From assembly GCA_947497175.1 (NCBI GenBank), contig CANMFM010000012.1, forward strand, positions 1 through 64,000: a stretch of 64,000 nucleotides of DNA. Direction: 5' to 3'. The notes below the pieces were generated by a model. It searched no databases and was not told the DNA's origin. It saw only the letters and a list, made by a program, of their open reading frames with translations. The position numbers and the translations under genes were made by a program. The DNA is from an uncultured Aquimarina sp. GTDB lineage: Bacteria > Bacteroidota > Bacteroidia > Flavobacteriales > Flavobacteriaceae. Each line of letters opens with the position of its first letter. Positions within the stretch are counted from its first letter, which is position 1. This document shows positions 28,552 to 37,469 of the stretch, one piece after another.

Positions 28552-29427
28552 TCAATCAATCTTCTGAAGTAAAGGGTTGAATGCTTTTGAAGCCACAATT
28601 ACCTTATCGCCTATCGCTAGTGTTGCTACTTCGTTTTCTTCAGCAACAATTTTCACAAAATTTATTCCTATTAAAATAGTAACAATATAGATCACATCTT
28701 CTTGTTCGATCTGAACGATTTCTCCTGAAAACTGAAATTTACCGCTCATCTGTTTGGTTGTAAATACTTCAATAGGATTACCTTGCTTATTAATTTTTCC
28801 GTTTTCGATTATAAATACCTGATCAGACATTTTTATAACTTCACTGATCTCATGACTTATAAGTAGTGTGGTTAGATTATATTGTTTATGTACTTTAAGA
28901 ATGTAATCCTGCAATTTTGCTCTCATCTTATTGTCTAATGCAGATAAGGGTTCATCTAACATTAAGATTTCTGGTTTCCTTACTAACGCTCTCGCTAAGG
29001 CCACTCGTTGTTTTTGCCCTCCTGAGAGTTTTTCGGGTTTGCGCTCCTGCAAGTCACCAAGTTCGATAATGTCTATTAGTTCGCTTACAGTATGGTTACT
29101 TTGGTCTTTCTCTAAGGCATAAAGAAGGTTTTGTTTCACTGTCATGTTTGGAAATAACCCATAATCCTGAAATACATATCCTATTTTTCTTTGTTGAGGT
29201 TTTAAAACGATTCCTTTATTGGTATCCAGCCAGGTTTTTTGATTAACAGTAATACGCCCTTTATCGGCTTGAAGCAATCCTGAGATCATCCTTAGGATCG
29301 AGGTTTTTCCTGCTCCAGAGTCTCCATATAAGGTAACTAAGCTACCTTTGTTGATATTGATATCGATATCAAGAAGCATGCTGCCATGAGGAGCTGTTAA
29401 TTTTTTTTGCAATGCGATTTGTATCAT
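28552..29427 (-). CDS. modC: Molybdate ABC transporter ATP-binding protein
   Basis: 291 residues. Walker A GDSGAGKTS (about 36-44), signature LSGGQKQRVALARAL, Walker B ILMLDEPLSAL, and the switch His in LISHEISEV. The C-terminal 65 residues form a TOBE/Mop-like domain (SGEIVQIEQEDVIYIVTILI), typical of ModC, which binds molybdate as feedback. It energises molybdate import with ModB and ModA. Start overlaps the modB stop by 4 nt. Convergent with the barrel gene; no terminator seen in the 53-nt gap. Confidence 0.93.
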   Translation of the reverse strand: MIQIALQKKLTAPHGSMLLDIDININKGSLVTLYGDSGAGKTSILRMISGLLQADKGRITVNQKTWLDTNKGIVLKPQQRKIGYVFQDYGLFPNMTVKQNLLYALEKDQSNHTVSELIDIIELGDLQERKPEKLSGGQKQRVALARALVRKPEILMLDEPLSALDNKMRAKLQDYILKVHKQYNLTTLLISHEISEVIKMSDQVFIIENGKINKQGNPIEVFTTKQMSGKFQFSGEIVQIEQEDVIYIVTILIGINFVKIVAEENEVATLAIGDKVIVASKAFNPLLQKID

Positions 29428-30098
29428 TTCCAGAATCTTTTTAGGTATCCTCCATTAATTAAATAAACCATCAATAGAATGATAAATGCAATTACAAATA
29501 AAATAAGTGAATACCAATTTGCGATATCATAATTGAGGGCTTCGACTTCATCATAAATTGCAATAGAGGCAACTTTCGTTTTTCCGGGGATGTTACCGCC
29601 TATCATGAGCACTACGCCAAATTCTCCGATAGTATGAGCAAAAGCAAGTACAATTCCGGTAAGTAATGAGGGTTTTATGTTTGGTAACAATACTTTAAAT
29701 AGTGTTGTGCTTTTTGATTTTCCGAGCACATAAGAAGCTTCTGTAAGTGATGAAGATAGATTCGAAAACCCTGCTTGAATGGGATGAACCATAAAAGGGA
29801 GGCTATACAGGATAGATGCAAAAATTAACCCTTCAAAAGAAAAAATGAGCTGCAATCCCAAATGTTCATCTAACCAGTTTCCCACTGGGTTTGCAGGACT
29901 AAATACAACCAATAAATAAAATCCTAAGACAGTCGGGGGCAAAACAAGAGGCATGCTAACTAATGTTTCGAGTATGGGTTTTATTTGTGATTTTGTGTGG
30001 GCTAACCAGTATGCAATAGGAATCGCAATAATTAACAACAATGCCGTTGTTATTGCCGCAAGTTTAAATGTTAATACTAAAGGTTGCCAATCCATCAT
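29424..30098 (-). CDS. modB: Molybdate ABC transporter permease
   Basis: 224 residues with about five membrane helices. The cytoplasmic EAA loop that docks on ModC is visible (LTEASYVLGKSKSTTLFKVL). MPLVLPPTVLGFYLLV and HTIGEFGVVLMIGGNIPG are hallmark ModB/CysU-type segments. It overlaps both neighbours by 4 nt (modC downstream, Mop gene upstream), so all are co-translated. Confidence 0.94.
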   Translation of the reverse strand: MMDWQPLVLTFKLAAITTALLLIIAIPIAYWLAHTKSQIKPILETLVSMPLVLPPTVLGFYLLVVFSPANPVGNWLDEHLGLQLIFSFEGLIFASILYSLPFMVHPIQAGFSNLSSSLTEASYVLGKSKSTTLFKVLLPNIKPSLLTGIVLAFAHTIGEFGVVLMIGGNIPGKTKVASIAIYDEVEALNYDIANWYSLILFVIAFIILLMVYLINGGYLKRFWK

Positions 30099-30493
30099 GG
30101 TGATAACATTATTTCTGTTGTTTTAATCATAGCAATGACGTGTTGACCAACGTGTAATTGCAGATCTTTAGCAGCATCGGTAGTTATGATTGCAATTATT
30201 TTTCCGATTGCTGTATCTATAGTTAATTTACTTATCAGTATTCCATTTTCTATGTCTAAAAGCGCTCCTGATATTTTATTTTGTACGCTTATGGGATAAT
30301 TTTGATTTTTACCGATAATTACCTCGGTTTCTTTAAAGATGACTTTAACAACGTGTTCTTTCCTTAAGTATGAGGCACTATCTGAGGTTTCAATTATAAT
30401 CGTATTAAAATAAACAGACCCCATTAGTAATGTAACTAACGATACACTGCCATGAGTTTTTATATCTGTAATTTTTCCCTCAAGAATGTTCAC
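30095..30493 (-). CDS. Stand-alone molybdate-binding Mop/TOBE di-domain protein
   Basis: 132 residues, two tandem Mop domains: NILEGKITDIKTHGSVSLVT and, from about 68, NKISGALLDIENGILISKLT, ending in HVGQHVIAMIKTTEIML. No helix-turn-helix, so it is a molbindin-like storage or sensor protein and not a full ModE regulator. It sits between modA and modB in the operon with a 4-nt overlap to modB. It likely buffers molybdate or tungstate in the cytoplasm. Confidence 0.85.
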   Translation of the reverse strand: MNILEGKITDIKTHGSVSLVTLLMGSVYFNTIIIETSDSASYLRKEHVVKVIFKETEVIIGKNQNYPISVQNKISGALLDIENGILISKLTIDTAIGKIIAIITTDAAKDLQLHVGQHVIAMIKTTEIMLSP

Positions 30494-30550
30494 ACAACTA
30501 CGGTTTTGTGCTATAAAAATACACTAATTAAGTATTTGTTATGAAGATTA

Positions 30551-31321
30551 TTATCTTTTTGCCGAATACCCAAACGTTTCCAGAATGTTTTTTGCACTAT
30601 TGCTGAATAAAAAATCATGAAACGCTTCTGCATGTTGTTGTTTAATATTCTTAGGATTGAGAATAACTATCCCTTGGCTAATAGTAGTATAGTCTGTTTC
30701 TTGTATCGTAATCCAATTTCCTTTACCATGTATTTGTGGTGACAACACTATAGATTTTGATGTAAAGCCAATTTCTGCAGATTTTGAAGTAATAAATTGA
30801 TTCGTTTGTGAGATACTTTCTCCAAATACCAATTTCTTTTTTACATTTTCATAAATACCGTGGTGTTTTAAAACTTCTATGGCAGCGATGCCATATGGTG
30901 CCGTTTTAGGATTAGCTATTGCAATGTGACTTATTTCAGAAGTTGTGAGAATGTCAATTGATGGTTTTATGTCATCTACCCCAGACCATAATACGAGTTT
31001 ACCGTATGCATATACTTGAGGTTTTGTGGTGGTGTGTCCAGAGGTAAAAAGCTCATTAGGATACTTCATATCGGCAGAAACAAATACATCAAATGGCGCT
31101 CCTTCTTTAATTTGTGCGGTTAATTTTCCAGAAGAACTAATAATCAGGTCACATGTAATACCCGTTTGATTTGTAAACTCCCTAGACAGTTCCTTCATTG
31201 TAAATTGCATGTTGGAGGCAACTGCAATAGTTAGCTTATCGCTATGTTTTTGTTTGCAGGAAGTACTTAAAATACTGCTGATAATACTGAATACTATTAT
31301 TTTTTGTACGCTGTACCACAT
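30551..31321 (-). CDS. modA: Molybdate ABC transporter substrate-binding lipoprotein
   Basis: 256 residues. The lipobox SSILSTSC at the N-terminus marks a lipoprotein anchored by Cys near residue 22. Family motifs follow: LTIAVASNMQFTMKELSREF, ISSSGKLTAQIKEGAPFDVF, SADMKYP, IANPKTAPYGIAA. ModA captures molybdate or tungstate at the cell surface side of the inner membrane and hands it to ModB. First gene of the mod operon, 57 nt before the Mop gene. No Moco riboswitch-like structure or ModE-type operator was recognised upstream. Confidence 0.93.
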   Translation of the reverse strand: MWYSVQKIIVFSIISSILSTSCKQKHSDKLTIAVASNMQFTMKELSREFTNQTGITCDLIISSSGKLTAQIKEGAPFDVFVSADMKYPNELFTSGHTTTKPQVYAYGKLVLWSGVDDIKPSIDILTTSEISHIAIANPKTAPYGIAAIEVLKHHGIYENVKKKLVFGESISQTNQFITSKSAEIGFTSKSIVLSPQIHGKGNWITIQETDYTTISQGIVILNPKNIKQQHAEAFHDFLFSNSAKNILETFGYSAKR

Positions 31322-31570
31322 TTTTTATACGTCATCAACACAATTTTAAAGAGGATAAAATTAGCGTTCTTGATACTGTGTTTTAGAATGATTAAAAATC
31401 AAAATATTATTGAACAAGGTAATAAAAAGAGTATAAATTTCTTTAAAACGACAAAAAACGCTTTTAATCGAAGATTGATCTTTTAATTTAAGGTGGTTTT
31501 CATATTTCAAAGATCATAATCATACTTTCAATATATATTTCTAACTATAAAATATTAAAAGAGGTTTGAG

Positions 31571-31792
31571 ATGGGTAATGATCTAAATAGTTCTGATATA
31601 ACGCTGATTGTACGCAATTTAATCGCCTTTATTGTGGTTGAAGGAAAAGAGTATGTGCATGATGATTTTAAACAAGAATACGTTTTAGGATATATACTGG
31701 TGCTGGCTAAAACGATATATCTGATAGACGAACAAGAAGATTTTTCTTTAGTTGAGGATATAGCTAACGATATTTCAAAGTATCTAAAGTAA
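31571..31792 (+). CDS. Small acidic hypothetical protein (73 aa)
   Basis: A soluble, acidic, probably helical protein (LIVRNLIAFIVVEGKEYVHD, YILVLAKTIYLIDEQEDFSL). No signal peptide or known domain. The opposite strand is open too (31555-31800), but its product is Ser/Lys/Cys-rich and looks like a shadow. The plus-strand gene is supported by the strong terminator 35 nt after its stop. Function unknown. Confidence 0.65.
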   Translation: MGNDLNSSDITLIVRNLIAFIVVEGKEYVHDDFKQEYVLGYILVLAKTIYLIDEQEDFSLVEDIANDISKYLK

Positions 31793-31826
31793 GAAACCAT
31801 TGGTTGGTTGTTTTTATGTTGATTTG

Positions 31827-31864
31827 AGAAAGCTTTCTTAGTGAATTAAGAAAGCTTTCTTTTT
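31827..31864 (+). terminator. Intrinsic terminator with 14-bp perfect stem
   Basis: AGAAAGCTTTCTTA and TAAGAAAGCTTTCT pair fully around a 6-nt loop (GTGAAT), followed by TTTTT. Each arm holds the self-complementary AGAAAGCTTTCT, so two smaller hairpins are an alternative fold. Confidence 0.85.
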
Positions 31865-31918
31865 ATGTAATAATAACTTTTATATCTTAAGCGTTTAAAT
31901 ATCCAAACCTATAGCCTA

Positions 31919-33037
31919 GTGAATGAACAAGATTATATTGAGCGACTAAAGAAGGAGAATAAGTTGCTCCAAGATAAACTCGATAAGATTAATAAGGGAA
32001 AACAGAAGAAGAGAAGATTTAGATGGTGGCTCTTAAAAAAATCTAGTGTTCCAATTTTTGGGAACCGACTTAAGAATAGTATAAGTAATGCCATTCATGA
32101 GTATAAAGAATATAAAACAGTTTCTGTAGATACGGTTTCTGATGTGTCCTCTATTGTTATCTGGAGAATAACCCGAATAGGACTTTTTGCTTTTATGGTA
32201 GCGGTAATACCGGCTGCTGTTTTAATTTTTCAGACGAAATTATTAATAAACCAAAATGCCTTAATTACAAGTCAGAATAATCTTGTTGAGGCTGATCGAA
32301 GGTCGTCTTTAGTTTTTGTAATGGGGGACGTTCTAACAGATTTAAATGAAGAGTTAAAATATAAGGGAGTAAATAGTGGGCGAAACATAAGCAAAACGCT
32401 AGAAGCCAGAATAATTAGCCTTTGTATGGCAATGAAACCTTATCGGTATATAGAAAATGGAGTTTTAATCGAAAAGCCTATTAGTCCAGAACGAGGTCAG
32501 CTTTTATTTACATTATTAAAAAGTGATTTGGGGTCAGAGTCTTCTCAGGATATTCTTAATTCTGCCGATTTTAATTATACGAATCTAAGAAAAGTTAATC
32601 TTGGTAGAGGAGCCAACTTAAAATATGCCAGATTAGATTATTCTGATTTGACAGAAGCACAAATGCCTGCTGCTAATCTCGAGAGAGCAGAGCTCAAAGA
32701 AGTTCAAATGAGTAAGGCCAATCTATCAGACGCTAATCTTAAAAGAGCCAGGTTACATAATGCTAATCTACATAAAGCTGAATTATTGACCGCAGATTTA
32801 ACAAATGCAAATCTATTTGGAGCAGACCTAAGCGGAGCAGATCTTTCTGAAGCCACATTATGGGGTGCCAAATTAGAAAATGCAAATTTAACGGATGCAA
32901 TTTTAGATAATGCCATTGTGGATCGACAAGACTGGATGGATTATATATCCGATCTTAAAGGAGCAAGTGATATCGAAGATCGTTATAGGATTAAGAAACA
33001 AGGAAAGAAGCAATTTATTCTGGTCCAAAAAAAATAG
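31919..33037 (+). CDS. Membrane-anchored pentapeptide-repeat protein (372 aa)
   Basis: Start is GTG at 31919; the nearby ATG at 31923 is out of frame and no in-frame ATG lies upstream. A short N-terminal coiled coil (YIERLKKENKLLQDKLDKIN) and basic patch (KGKQKKRRFRWW) are followed by a membrane region at about 77-110 (GLFAFMVAVIPAAVLIF). A pentapeptide-repeat domain of the A(D/N)LxxA type occupies about 215-325 (ANLSDANLKRARLHNANLHK, ADLSGADLSEATL). Such repeats form a right-handed beta helix, usually for protein contacts. The fused membrane anchor puts it on the cytoplasmic side. Role unknown. Confidence 0.82.
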   Translation: MNEQDYIERLKKENKLLQDKLDKINKGKQKKRRFRWWLLKKSSVPIFGNRLKNSISNAIHEYKEYKTVSVDTVSDVSSIVIWRITRIGLFAFMVAVIPAAVLIFQTKLLINQNALITSQNNLVEADRRSSLVFVMGDVLTDLNEELKYKGVNSGRNISKTLEARIISLCMAMKPYRYIENGVLIEKPISPERGQLLFTLLKSDLGSESSQDILNSADFNYTNLRKVNLGRGANLKYARLDYSDLTEAQMPAANLERAELKEVQMSKANLSDANLKRARLHNANLHKAELLTADLTNANLFGADLSGADLSEATLWGAKLENANLTDAILDNAIVDRQDWMDYISDLKGASDIEDRYRIKKQGKKQFILVQKK

Positions 33038-33051
33038 TATAGTGGTTCGCT

Positions 33052-33498
33052 TCATACCTTTTTATCCCGTTTTTTCTTAAAGAAGAGACTATGTACTTTG
33101 GTTACAAGCCAATTTCCAGCAGGAAAATATAGAGCAAAAAATAAAGCCATGCCTAAACTAAAATTTTGCGGATTAAATACCTGATCTAACATATTGTTGG
33201 GGTAAGCATAAGACGTCTGAAGCCAGTATCCTAAGAATTCTAGAATGCCCATTGCGACCAACCCGTAGGCATATTGATCAAAAAAACTATGGTCTTTAAG
33301 CAAGATTGAAATAGGAACCATATAAAAAATGTAGCATGTGATTACTTGCCACCAATAGGTGAATCTTGCAATTTCCATTTCGGCTCCAAAACGATTCATT
33401 CCTAAACCCCAAAAGAAATAGATAATTAGATAAACAAGTAAGAGGCTCTTTGAAGTGTTTTTTAATTTTTGAATGTTATAGTTAAGAAAGTTTTTCAT
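33052..33498 (-). CDS. Integral membrane protein of unknown function (148 aa)
   Basis: I prefer the ATG at 33498 (MKNFLNYNIQKL) over the longer frame from 33597, because the latter would overlap the upstream methyltransferase gene by 116 nt rather than 17. About four membrane helices are visible (LLLVYLIIYFFWGLGMNRF, WWQVITCYIFYMVPISILL, AYGLVAMGILEFLGYWL, FSLGMALFFALYFPAGNWL), with a basic tail (FFKKKRDKK). Overlap with the methyltransferase implies joint expression. Family not recognised. Confidence 0.7.
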   Translation of the reverse strand: MKNFLNYNIQKLKNTSKSLLLVYLIIYFFWGLGMNRFGAEMEIARFTYWWQVITCYIFYMVPISILLKDHSFFDQYAYGLVAMGILEFLGYWLQTSYAYPNNMLDQVFNPQNFSLGMALFFALYFPAGNWLVTKVHSLFFKKKRDKKV

Positions 33499-34204
33499 GC
33501 GGGAAGTTAATTTCTGTGATTGTTCGAAAAAATGGTTTTCTGGAGATTTTAAACTTTTTAATGTTACTATTTTGGATGATATCTGTAAGTTCTTCAATCG
33601 AAAAAGCTCTCTGTATGGCTAACATACCATCTTTTTTTGCAATGTCAGAAATAGGAAGCGCAACACTTAGAATTCTAAATAAATAGTACGCCATTTTGTT
33701 TCTATACAGTTCACTAAAAATAATGTGTTTAATTTTTTTGGCATGTACTTTTTTTAAAAAATCAGTAAGGTCGCTATCATCAAAATGATATATAAAATGA
33801 CTACTTATCAAAATGTCACAATCCGGGATTTTAAAATTTTTATAAATGATATTGGCTGTTATAAAATTAATATTATTTATCTCGGTAGTTTGTTCTACTG
33901 CATAAGCTATGCTCGCAGGGTTACCATCAATACCCATAAAAGTTGCTCTAATATTATGGTGTTTAAGTAGTTTTGAAATATATCTTATAGTATCTCCACC
34001 ACCGCAACCCAAATCAATAATCCTGAACTCTTTTTTATTTTTATTCTTTTTACAATAGTTCAGAACGGCTTTGCCAAGTTGTTTGTGATTTCCTAATAGA
34101 ATATTGATAAGTTTCAGGCTATTAAGGGTTTTTTTTAGAGTGCTTCCGTGTAATGTAAGATCATCAAGTTGTTCTGGTGTATGAAGTCGTATGTGGGGAT
34201 TCAC
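33482..34204 (-). CDS. Class I SAM-dependent methyltransferase
   Basis: 240 residues. Motif I IIDLGCGGGDTIRYI near residue 62, the acidic residue of motif II in TFMGIDGNP, and a later strand ILISSHFIYHF. The C-terminal region (HIIFSELYRNKMAYYLFRIL) resembles small-molecule methyltransferases that sit beside type III polyketide or quinone genes, but no such genes are near. Divergent from the nitroreductase, 75 nt apart, and overlapping the membrane protein downstream. Confidence 0.85.
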   Translation of the reverse strand: MNPHIRLHTPEQLDDLTLHGSTLKKTLNSLKLINILLGNHKQLGKAVLNYCKKNKNKKEFRIIDLGCGGGDTIRYISKLLKHHNIRATFMGIDGNPASIAYAVEQTTEINNINFITANIIYKNFKIPDCDILISSHFIYHFDDSDLTDFLKKVHAKKIKHIIFSELYRNKMAYYLFRILSVALPISDIAKKDGMLAIQRAFSIEELTDIIQNSNIKKFKISRKPFFRTITEINFPHEKLS

Positions 34205-34279
34205 AATTTTATATTAATTAATAGTTCGGGATATTTAAGTCCTAAGAATAATAATAACTTTACAAAAAAAAGAAATTTT

Positions 34280-34855
34280 ATGGGTAAAGAAAGCATAAAT
34301 GAGATTATTCGAGGTAGAAGATCTGTTTTTCCTCCTCAATATAATGACACACCTGTTTCTGAAGCATTTATTCGAACTTTGTTAGAGAATGCAAACTGGG
34401 CTCCAACACATAGATTAACTCAACCATGGCGTTTTAAGGTAGTTCAAGGAGTGTCAAAAGACCGTTTGGGAACGTTTCTGTCCAATACCTATACGGATAT
34501 TACTTCTGATGAAGATTTTTCGCCATTTAAACATAAAAAGATTCGTAATAACTGTACTATGGCTAGTGCCATAATCGTGATATGCATGCAACGGGATGAG
34601 AAGAACAGAATTCCGGAATGGGAAGAAATAGCTTCTACAGCCATGGCTGTACAGAATATGTGGTTAACCTGTTCTGCTCATAATGTAGGATGTTATTGGA
34701 GTAGTCCTAAACTGATTGACTTTATGGATGATTTTTTTGATTTTGAAGAAGGAGAACGCTGTTTAGGGTTCTTTTATCTGGGTAATTATGATCAGGATCA
34801 CGATATGATCTCAAAACGTGACGCCGTTGAGGAGAAAACACTATGGTTTAAATAA
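34280..34855 (+). CDS. Nitroreductase family protein
   Basis: 191 residues from ATG 34280. The frame extends upstream to 34169, but that part would overlap the divergent methyltransferase and lacks conservation character. Family features: IIRGRRSVFPPQ near the N-terminus (FMN phosphate-binding Arg/Ser), NANWAPTHRLTQPWRF, MAVQNMWLTCSAHNVGCYWS, and FFYLGNY near the end. These are FMN-dependent NAD(P)H oxidoreductases acting on nitro compounds, quinones or similar. Physiological substrate unknown. Confidence 0.88.
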   Translation: MGKESINEIIRGRRSVFPPQYNDTPVSEAFIRTLLENANWAPTHRLTQPWRFKVVQGVSKDRLGTFLSNTYTDITSDEDFSPFKHKKIRNNCTMASAIIVICMQRDEKNRIPEWEEIASTAMAVQNMWLTCSAHNVGCYWSSPKLIDFMDDFFDFEEGERCLGFFYLGNYDQDHDMISKRDAVEEKTLWFK

Positions 34856-34883
34856 AAAAAGCCAACCCTAAGGTTGGCTTTTT
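34854..34883. terminator. Bidirectional intrinsic terminator
   Basis: AGCCAACC and GGTTGGCT pair around a CCTAA-like loop, flanked by an A-run on the left and a T-run on the right. It lies between the convergent nitroreductase and lipoprotein genes and can serve both. Confidence 0.85.
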
Positions 34884-34907
34884 CATTAACTTTTAAATGA
34901 TAGGATC

Positions 34908-35243
34908 TTATTGATCCTCCTTGATAGCATTTTTGGTATCTTCACCTGCTTTTTCCAAAGCATCACCTGCTTTTTCTAAAGCTTTGTCTGCTTCATTAAC
35001 TGCTTTTTCGGCAGCTTCACTAGCTTCATCTCCTGCATTTTCTATAGCCTCACCAGCTTTGTCTATTGCCTCGCTAGCTTCTTCTACCGCGCTTTCAGCT
35101 GCGTCTTCCATAGCTTCTGCCGCGTTTTCCACAGCTTCTTCAGTATCGTTTGCCGCTTCTTCAGCTTGTTTTGCAGTTTCTCTACATGATGTTACTGATA
35201 CAGCTAACATTAGAGCGATTGCTCCTAAAAATACTTTTTTCAT
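34908..35243 (-). CDS. Ala/Glu-rich lipoprotein (111 aa)
   Basis: Lipoprotein signal MKKVFLGAIALMLAVSVTSC, then about 90 residues of near-regular Ala/Glu/Asp/Lys 11-residue-like repeats (EAMEDAAESAVEEASEAID, AGEAIENAGDEASEAAE). This should form one long amphipathic or LEA-like helix tethered to the outer membrane. Comparable small lipoproteins are common in flavobacteria and lack an assigned role; stress protection or envelope spacing is speculation. Confidence 0.8.
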   Translation of the reverse strand: MKKVFLGAIALMLAVSVTSCRETAKQAEEAANDTEEAVENAAEAMEDAAESAVEEASEAIDKAGEAIENAGDEASEAAEKAVNEADKALEKAGDALEKAGEDTKNAIKEDQ

Positions 35244-35419
35244 AATAAATAGATATAGTTATTTGGTTACTTAACGTCAAACATAATATTTTATTTCGTT
35301 TATTCGAAATTTAAGGTGGGGAAAAAGTACACATCTTCAACTTACCTGAAAATCAATATGTAGTTTGATTGTCAAATGATTATTGCATTACTTCAACAGA
35401 TCGTGTTGTTTTAATATCA

Positions 35420-36196
35420 TCATATGGTATATTTCTCTGTTAAGTATTTCCAGTAGCGTTTAGGGATATGTTGGCGATGTAGTCTATCATTTTTTCTGGA
35501 TTTTATAGTAACACTTTTGTAATATGTACTCCATAATTTTTGGAAGTCGATTTCTTCATCGCCACATTTGTTTTTAACCATTTGTTGATCTATAGCAGCA
35601 GTATTTTCAAATGTTATGATATCTACCCGATTAAGATTATAGTAAATTCCATATTTTCTTTTAGTGTCATAAATTAACCATTTTTGATCGGCGTACCGAT
35701 CCTTAAAATGATGTATAATTAAAGGTAGTACATTAAAATCTGGTGCCACGGTTGATATATAGATATTATCTTGAGTTAATTGAAATCGAACAAAAGCTTC
35801 CATTCTATGTTTTTCTCGACCGACCATTTTTGCAACCTGACTAATTTTTAAAATATCTTTATTACTAAAATCAATTGATTTTTTGCTATAGTCACTGTTA
35901 AAAACATGACAGATGTAGTTTAGTAATGTGTTTTCAACGCCTTTAATTTCACTCAAAAAAGCCTTGAAAATATTATTTTGCTCGGTTTTTGTTGTTTTAT
36001 TCTTAAGTGCTTTCCAGACTCTTTGAGCTTTATTTTCTTTTGTTAATATTTGTTCGGTTACAGTAAATAACTGATTGTTAGATTGATGCGTTTTTCTTAT
36101 TATTGGTGCTGTTATTCTTTTTGCATACACTTCAAAAACACAGCACAGAAACCCGTCAAAACTTCCATCATACAGTACTATTGTTTGCGGATTCAT
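35420..36196 (-). CDS. DUF4130 / TIGR03915 family putative DNA repair protein
   Basis: 258 residues. The opening TIVLYDGSFDGFLCCVFEVY and the later LLNYICHVFNS, VGREKHRMEAFVRFQL, HFKDRYADQKWLIYDTKR are typical of this family. Its members pair with the radical SAM protein encoded just upstream (10-nt gap); in some bacteria the domain is fused to UdgX-type uracil-DNA glycosylases. The chemical role is not established. Last gene of the operon controlled from 37842. Confidence 0.88.
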   Translation of the reverse strand: MNPQTIVLYDGSFDGFLCCVFEVYAKRITAPIIRKTHQSNNQLFTVTEQILTKENKAQRVWKALKNKTTKTEQNNIFKAFLSEIKGVENTLLNYICHVFNSDYSKKSIDFSNKDILKISQVAKMVGREKHRMEAFVRFQLTQDNIYISTVAPDFNVLPLIIHHFKDRYADQKWLIYDTKRKYGIYYNLNRVDIITFENTAAIDQQMVKNKCGDEEIDFQKLWSTYYKSVTIKSRKNDRLHRQHIPKRYWKYLTEKYTI

Positions 36197-36206
36197 AAAA
36201 GGCGAT

Positions 36207-37469
36207 TTAAGAAAAGAGAGATAGTTGCTGATTGAAATGCTTCTTGTATTTAGTATTGGAACTCTTAAGTATTTTATTCTTAATACTTAGCGGAGTGAGA
36301 TCTTTTTTATAAAAATCTTTTGAACTACATGTGATAAAATATTGAGCTCGATTTAGCGCAATGCCAATAGCCTTAAGGTGTGTCCAATCTAGATTTCGAT
36401 AGATTCTTGCTTGTATTATTTTATACACAGATTGTATTCCGATTCCTGGTATTCGGGCTAGTAATCTTTTATCTGCTTTGTTGACATCAACAGGAAACAG
36501 GTGTAGATTTCGTAATGCCCAGCTCAATTTTGGATCTATATCGAGATCCAGATTTTTATGTGAGTCATTTAATAATTCTGCAACCGAAAAGCCATAAAAT
36601 CTAAGTAGCCAATCTGTTTGATACAATCTATTTTCTCTAAGAATAGGAACTTCTGTTTCTAGCGCGGGGAGCCTATTATCTTCTAAAACTGGAATATATC
36701 CAGAATAATATACTCTTCGCATATTGTATTTTTTATAGTAATATGTAGCAGAGTACATAATGTCCCGATCGGTTTCACCTGTAGCTCCTATAATCATTTG
36801 TGTACTTTGCCCTGCAGGTGCATATCTGGGAGTATTTTTAATAATTTTTCGTTCATTTTTGTATTGAATGATTTCATTTCTTACTTTTTTCATAGGTTTT
36901 ATGAAATCATCATGCTTTTTATCTGGTGCAAGAAGCTTTAATCCCGAAATTGTTGGAATTTCAATGTTAACACTTAGTCGATCGGCATATAATCCTGCTT
37001 GCCTCATGAGCTCATCACTGGCACCGGGAATAGATTTAAGATGGATATAACCATTAAAGTTTTCTTCCAGGCGCAGTTTTTTGGCAACACTGATCAAACG
37101 TTCCATGGTATAATCAGAGTTTTTAAAAATACCAGAACTCAAAAAGAGCCCCTCTATATAATTTCTTCTATAAAAATTCATAGTAAGATCTACAACTTCT
37201 TGAATTTTAAAGGCAGCCCGCTTTATATCATTACTTTTTCTTGTAATACAATAGGCACAATCATAAATACAATGATTTGTGAGCAGTATTTTTAGTAGGG
37301 AAACACAACGTCCATCTTCTGTATAGCTATGACAAATGCCCATAGCAGTAGTGTTACCAAGTCCTTTGTTAGGATTTGCTCGTTTACCTCCGCTACTGGC
37401 GCAAGAAACGTCATACTTGGCTGCATCGGCCAGGATTGTTAGTTTTTCATTAATTCTTTCAAACGACAT
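36207..37469 (-). CDS. Putative DNA modification/repair radical SAM protein (TIGR03916 family)
   Basis: 420 residues from ATG 37469; the longer frame to 37523 overlaps the upstream gene more and adds a non-conserved stretch. Near the N-terminus SCASSGGKRANPNKGLGNTT leads into the 4Fe-4S motif CIYDCAYC (CxxxCxxC) that generates the 5'-deoxyadenosyl radical. The C-terminus carries a helix-hairpin-helix DNA-binding motif (LLARIPGIGIQSVYKII). Members are thought to act on DNA with the DUF4130 partner downstream. The start overlaps the DUF559 gene end by 11 nt. Confidence 0.9.
   Translation of the reverse strand: MSFERINEKLTILADAAKYDVSCASSGGKRANPNKGLGNTTAMGICHSYTEDGRCVSLLKILLTNHCIYDCAYCITRKSNDIKRAAFKIQEVVDLTMNFYRRNYIEGLFLSSGIFKNSDYTMERLISVAKKLRLEENFNGYIHLKSIPGASDELMRQAGLYADRLSVNIEIPTISGLKLLAPDKKHDDFIKPMKKVRNEIIQYKNERKIIKNTPRYAPAGQSTQMIIGATGETDRDIMYSATYYYKKYNMRRVYYSGYIPVLEDNRLPALETEVPILRENRLYQTDWLLRFYGFSVAELLNDSHKNLDLDIDPKLSWALRNLHLFPVDVNKADKRLLARIPGIGIQSVYKIIQARIYRNLDWTHLKAIGIALNRAQYFITCSSKDFYKKDLTPLSIKNKILKSSNTKYKKHFNQQLSLFS

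Noticed and set aside
31304..31486. 60-codon plus-strand ORF upstream of the small acidic protein
   Set aside because: Overlaps the start of modA antisense, is Asn/Lys/Phe-rich, and has no coding character.
32566..32900. Possible DNA tandem repeat
   Set aside because: The periodicity comes from the pentapeptide-repeat codons; the DNA copies diverge strongly.
34921..35274. 117-codon plus-strand ORF rich in Ala and Ser
   Set aside because: Mirror of the Ala/Glu repeat lipoprotein on the other strand, which has a proper lipobox.
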